Shown here: positions 8,701 to 10,763 of the stretch, piece after piece | Layout: each line of letters begins with the position of its first letter | Position numbering within the stretch: position 1 is the stretch's first letter | NCBI GenBank assembly: GCA_019693395.1 | Contig: JAAMXP010004399.1 | Location: 1-10,763 of the forward strand | Length of the DNA: 10,763 nucleotides | Direction: 5' to 3' | DNA from: Ettlia oleoabundans | Lineage: Eukaryota > Chlorophyta > Chlorophyceae > Chlamydomonadales | The notes under the pieces: generated by a model | What the model saw: only the letters and a program-made list of their open reading frames with translations | Told to the model about the DNA's origin: nothing | Databases searched by the model: none | Position numbers and translations under genes: made by a program

Positions 8701-10722
8701 CCTTTGGGTGCAGGGTGCCCCGGTCCACCACTCGTTCCACCTGCAGGGCAGTGCCCAAGGGAGGCAAAGGCACGGCAAGTTTGAATAGGGCAGGAAAGGT
8801 TGCAAGTGATGGAAAGTTGTTGCCGCTGCTTCAAAGTACAGCATCTGTGGTCACTATACGCGGTCTGAACCAACGAAGACGACATACATCCGATCCACAT
8901 CTGGCACAGTCCAATTATGGCTACGCCAAGAGCAAACCCCCAGGCTTGGCAAAGTCCACCACATTAGCTACCTTCAACAACATCAACAAACCTGCACGAT
9001 GACGATGCCGCCGCTGTTGTGCGCTGCCATGGCCTGGTTTAGCTGATCTGTGAAGAGCGCCTCATGCTCAAACGACACATTGCCATCTAAATCAGCGGTA
9101 CTGCCACGCAGCAAGGCCACAGAGATCTTGTCGGGGGCCTGTGCATGCCGGAGGAGGGGCGAAAGGAGAGCGTGCGGTGGGAGGCGACAGGCTGTGACCT
9201 GGGTGGGAGGCTCAGGTAGGGAGATGTGGTCATATGGTGATAAGGAATATGAGGTAACGGGGGAACACAAGGGGCTGGCAGCTCCTTGAGAGGCAAAAAT
9301 GCTTGCTACAATAACACACAGAAGCCTCGTCCTGCTGGGTAGGGTTTGAAACGCAGCAGCAGCAGCAGCAAGTTCAAGGGGTATTTAGGCAGAATTGCGG
9401 TACAGCAGCGCTGCAGCACCTGGTACCACAACAGTTCTTGACTGCCCAGCTTCACCACATGCACGATATCCCGCGTCGTGCAGCTGTTCAGCTTGCCGCC
9501 CTGCACTCAATCGCGCGGCAAAACACATGGGCCTGTCAAGCGCAGCTTGTGAGTGGCGGGAGGTAACCACTGCATGCGGGGCACTGCTGTGTGTCACTGC
9601 TGCTTTGTCGAATAATGCACTGCTCTGCTGTAGCGTGCCCGTTTGCTGCTTCATTCAAGGATGAGCCCCAAAGAGCGCATCAGCCAAACACTGCCAGTCA
9701 TGCAGCCTCACCTTCTCCCGAGGATCTACAAAGGTGCCTTTCCCCACGTGCGTCACTGGCCCCGCCCGCCTTGCCGCGACATCTCTAATCATGTGAGACA
9801 CTGTTAACACGTCAGCAAGACCACAGTGTTATCACAGACAAAGGGCCACCACAAAATTGCAAGGGGGCAGCCGTGGCACGCTGGTGCAACCCAATCGGTA
9901 GCTGTGAACAGTGCAGGCAGGCATCAGGCTGGTGATGCGGCGGGTCAAGCAGGAGTTGGACAAGCCAGCGCCACACAGCGCAGCACAGCATGGCGCAGCA
10001 CAGCATGACGCAGCACAGCATGACGCACCAACTCCAAGCGGCAGGTTCCACGCCTGCACCTTGTTCTCCCGCACAAGCCTGCAGGCAAGGGAGCGGACGC
10101 TACAACTGGTGCCCAACCGATATCTGCTGCCATGACAGGCCTGTCCTGCAGCAGCAGTGCACATCATGCACTCTGACAACCGTGGATCCTGCAAAGTCCC
10201 GTCGCATACCCTGCCCAGGGCATAACCCAGGGTATAACAAAAGACCAACGCCGTGACCAAGAAGCTGAGGGAAGTGAAGCTAAGCAAAACATCTCAAAGC
10301 CCAGCCACAGACGGAGCACTTGAAACCCACTTAAGGAAGGTCGGGGCTGTGCCAGTCCATCCGTATATGAGGCGGTCCACCATCCCCTCCAAAGCCAGCT
10401 GGTCGCATCCTGCACCCAACACAACCACAGCAGGCAGGTGGGAAGGGAAGGAGCGGAAATTGTAAACCATGCTGCTGCCCTGGCTTCAACAGGTCCTCTC
10501 GCAGCCTTGGTTGCATTAGGTTCAAAGGCATGTGAGTGGCAAAGAGCCCAACTCAACACAGCCAGCATCTCTGCAATGGACTCTAATACCCTGCCTCAGC
10601 CTGCCCGCCGGCCCCAACTGCCTGGTCAGCCAAGCTACCCACCCCGGCCCTTTGAGTTGCCGGATGAAGCGGCGAATATGATGCCCAGGCTGCGAGGGTG
10701 GCCAGTGGCTTTAAACCGCTGC
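5733..10722 (-). CDS. Acyl-CoA (acetate/propionate) CoA-transferase, YdiF/Pct type, 5'-partial
   Basis: Moves CoA between short-chain acyl-CoAs and carboxylates through a glutamyl-CoA thioester. Exons in reading order: 10722-10643, 10409-10331, 10078-10029, 9800-9712, 9500-9420, 9138-8992, 8740-8669, 8549-8482, 8301-8230, 8090-8030, 7917-7843, 7653-7593, 7285-7206, 6992-6858, 6556-6460, 6222-6019, 5815-5733; phases close at every junction. 510 residues are visible; by alignment with bacterial YdiF (about 530) some 45, plus any targeting peptide, are missing. Seen (visible numbering): RFKATGHPR (2-10), GTFVDPR (91-97), [15 protein letters not shown] (in 127-175), [24 protein letters not shown] (201-207), LGVGMPEGVA (260-269), [12 protein letters not shown] (290-301) with catalytic E291 by family alignment, [19 protein letters not shown], and [17 protein letters not shown]. 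Residues 434-472 form a Q/S/G-rich insert. Location and exact substrate are unknown. Confidence 0.92.
5872..6013. repeat. Dispersed GGCA tetranucleotide microsatellite
   Basis: Three clusters of GGCA units (about 5878-5892, 5926-5940 and 5983-6013) within the last CoA-transferase intron, with single-base interruptions. On the transcribed minus strand these are TGCC runs beginning about five bases after the donor at 6018. Confidence 0.85.
6557..6857 (-). other. Probable GC-AG intron opening into a CTG repeat tract
   Basis: The exon ends GGACTGAAG and the next bases are GCACGG; the intron ends GGGCGCAG. The join gives FTSGGLK|VAVEAGQ, gapless against the family. No phase-0 GT was found between the last family-aligned codon and the in-frame stop near 6714, so GC is the simplest donor. 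This is the weakest of the four GC sites because only A at +3 and G at +5 fit the consensus. Confidence 0.6.
6772..6852. repeat. CAG-rich tract with a 30-base tandem duplication
   Basis: Interrupted CAG/CAA triplets. A 26-base block at 6775-6800 is repeated exactly at 6805-6830, separated by TGGG, so the period is 30. It lies in a CoA-transferase intron and ends five bases from the GC donor. On the minus strand it would read as polyleucine if the intron were retained. Confidence 0.9.
7286..7592 (-). other. CoA-transferase intron (307 bases)
   Basis: GTACCT to CCTGCAG, phase 1. The join gives [20 protein letters not shown], with the same spacing as the family between NP and DFY. Nothing else is recognisable in it. 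Confidence 0.85.
7654..7842 (-). other. GC-AG intron directly after the catalytic Glu codon
   Basis: The exon ends ACAGAG and the intron starts GCAAGT, ending GTGTGCAG, phase 0. The join makes TLSTE|AGAFGG, the family active-site block. The overlapping GT four bases on would break the frame. Confidence 0.78.
8302..8481 (-). other. GC-AG intron of the CoA-transferase (after exon ending 8482)
   Basis: On the minus strand the exon ends CTGAG and the intron starts GCAAGT, ending GCTGCAG. The phase-2 join gives [12 protein letters not shown], matching the family. A GT four bases further (GGCAA|GTGC) would shift the frame relative to the only good acceptor. Confidence 0.78.
9352..9371. repeat. Short CAG microsatellite
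   Basis: About six uninterrupted CAG/AGC triplets inside the CoA-transferase intron 9419-9139. No coding role. Confidence 0.85.
9979..10023. repeat. Three tandem copies of a 15-base unit next to a splice donor
   Basis: Unit CGCAGCACAGCATGR, three copies with a single G/A difference, in the CoA-transferase intron 10028-9801. The array ends where the minus-strand donor GTGCG begins, and the donor bases look like the start of a fourth partial unit. Confidence 0.9.
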
Positions 10723-10763
10723 CTGCACAGCGGTTTGTGTGGGGGTGGTGTGTGGGGTGGGGG

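Noticed and set aside
9832..10287. 151-codon minus-strand frame starting with a hydrophobic, signal-peptide-like stretch
   Set aside because: It runs across two introns and one exon of the CoA-transferase in the wrong frame; the start is a TTG codon and the hydrophobic start is intronic.
10164..10568. 134-codon tryptophan-rich minus-strand frame
   Set aside because: Out of phase with exon 10409-10331, which matches the CoA-transferase family in another frame.

Overview
The window looks like nuclear DNA of a green alga (Chlorophyta). The genes are split into many short exons by introns of about 110 to 350 bases. Coding and intronic DNA carry CAG/CTG-type repeats, one protein has a chloroplast-type N-terminus, and TGTAA motifs (the usual chlorophyte poly(A) signal) lie behind both visible stop codons. 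The species cannot be named from this sequence alone. No prokaryotic operon, mobile element, CRISPR array, rRNA or tRNA was found.

Three protein-coding genes fill the window. I built each by joining exons so that splice sites, intron phase and family alignment agree. (1) Positions 127-1973, minus strand: isopentenyl-diphosphate delta-isomerase with a predicted transit peptide. Five exons (255 residues) are visible and the 3' end runs off the left edge. (2) Positions 2306-5273, plus strand: a complete nine-exon gene for a 355-residue SAM-dependent methyltransferase of the coclaurine N-methyltransferase-like / cyclopropane-fatty-acid-synthase superfamily. (3) Positions 5733-10722, minus strand: a family I acyl-CoA transferase of the YdiF / propionate CoA-transferase type. 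Seventeen exons (510 residues) are visible and the N-terminus lies beyond the right edge.

Genes 1 and 2 diverge from a 332-base intergenic region that must hold both promoters. Genes 2 and 3 converge on a 459-base region where the predicted 3' ends overlap in antisense. The products belong to different pathways (isoprenoid precursors, small-molecule or lipid methylation, short-chain acyl-CoA exchange), and nothing shows that they act together.

The most unusual signal is in the introns. Of 29 visible donor sites, four appear to be GC rather than GT: one in the methyltransferase and three in the CoA-transferase. In the CoA-transferase a GC donor directly follows the catalytic glutamate codon. 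At two of the GC sites a competing GT lies four bases downstream and would shift the frame. Repeat tracts abut two donor sites, and the CoA-transferase carries an extra Q/S/G-rich segment of roughly 30 residues. I see no wholly new system. The points worth testing are the splicing architecture and the unknown substrate of the methyltransferase.
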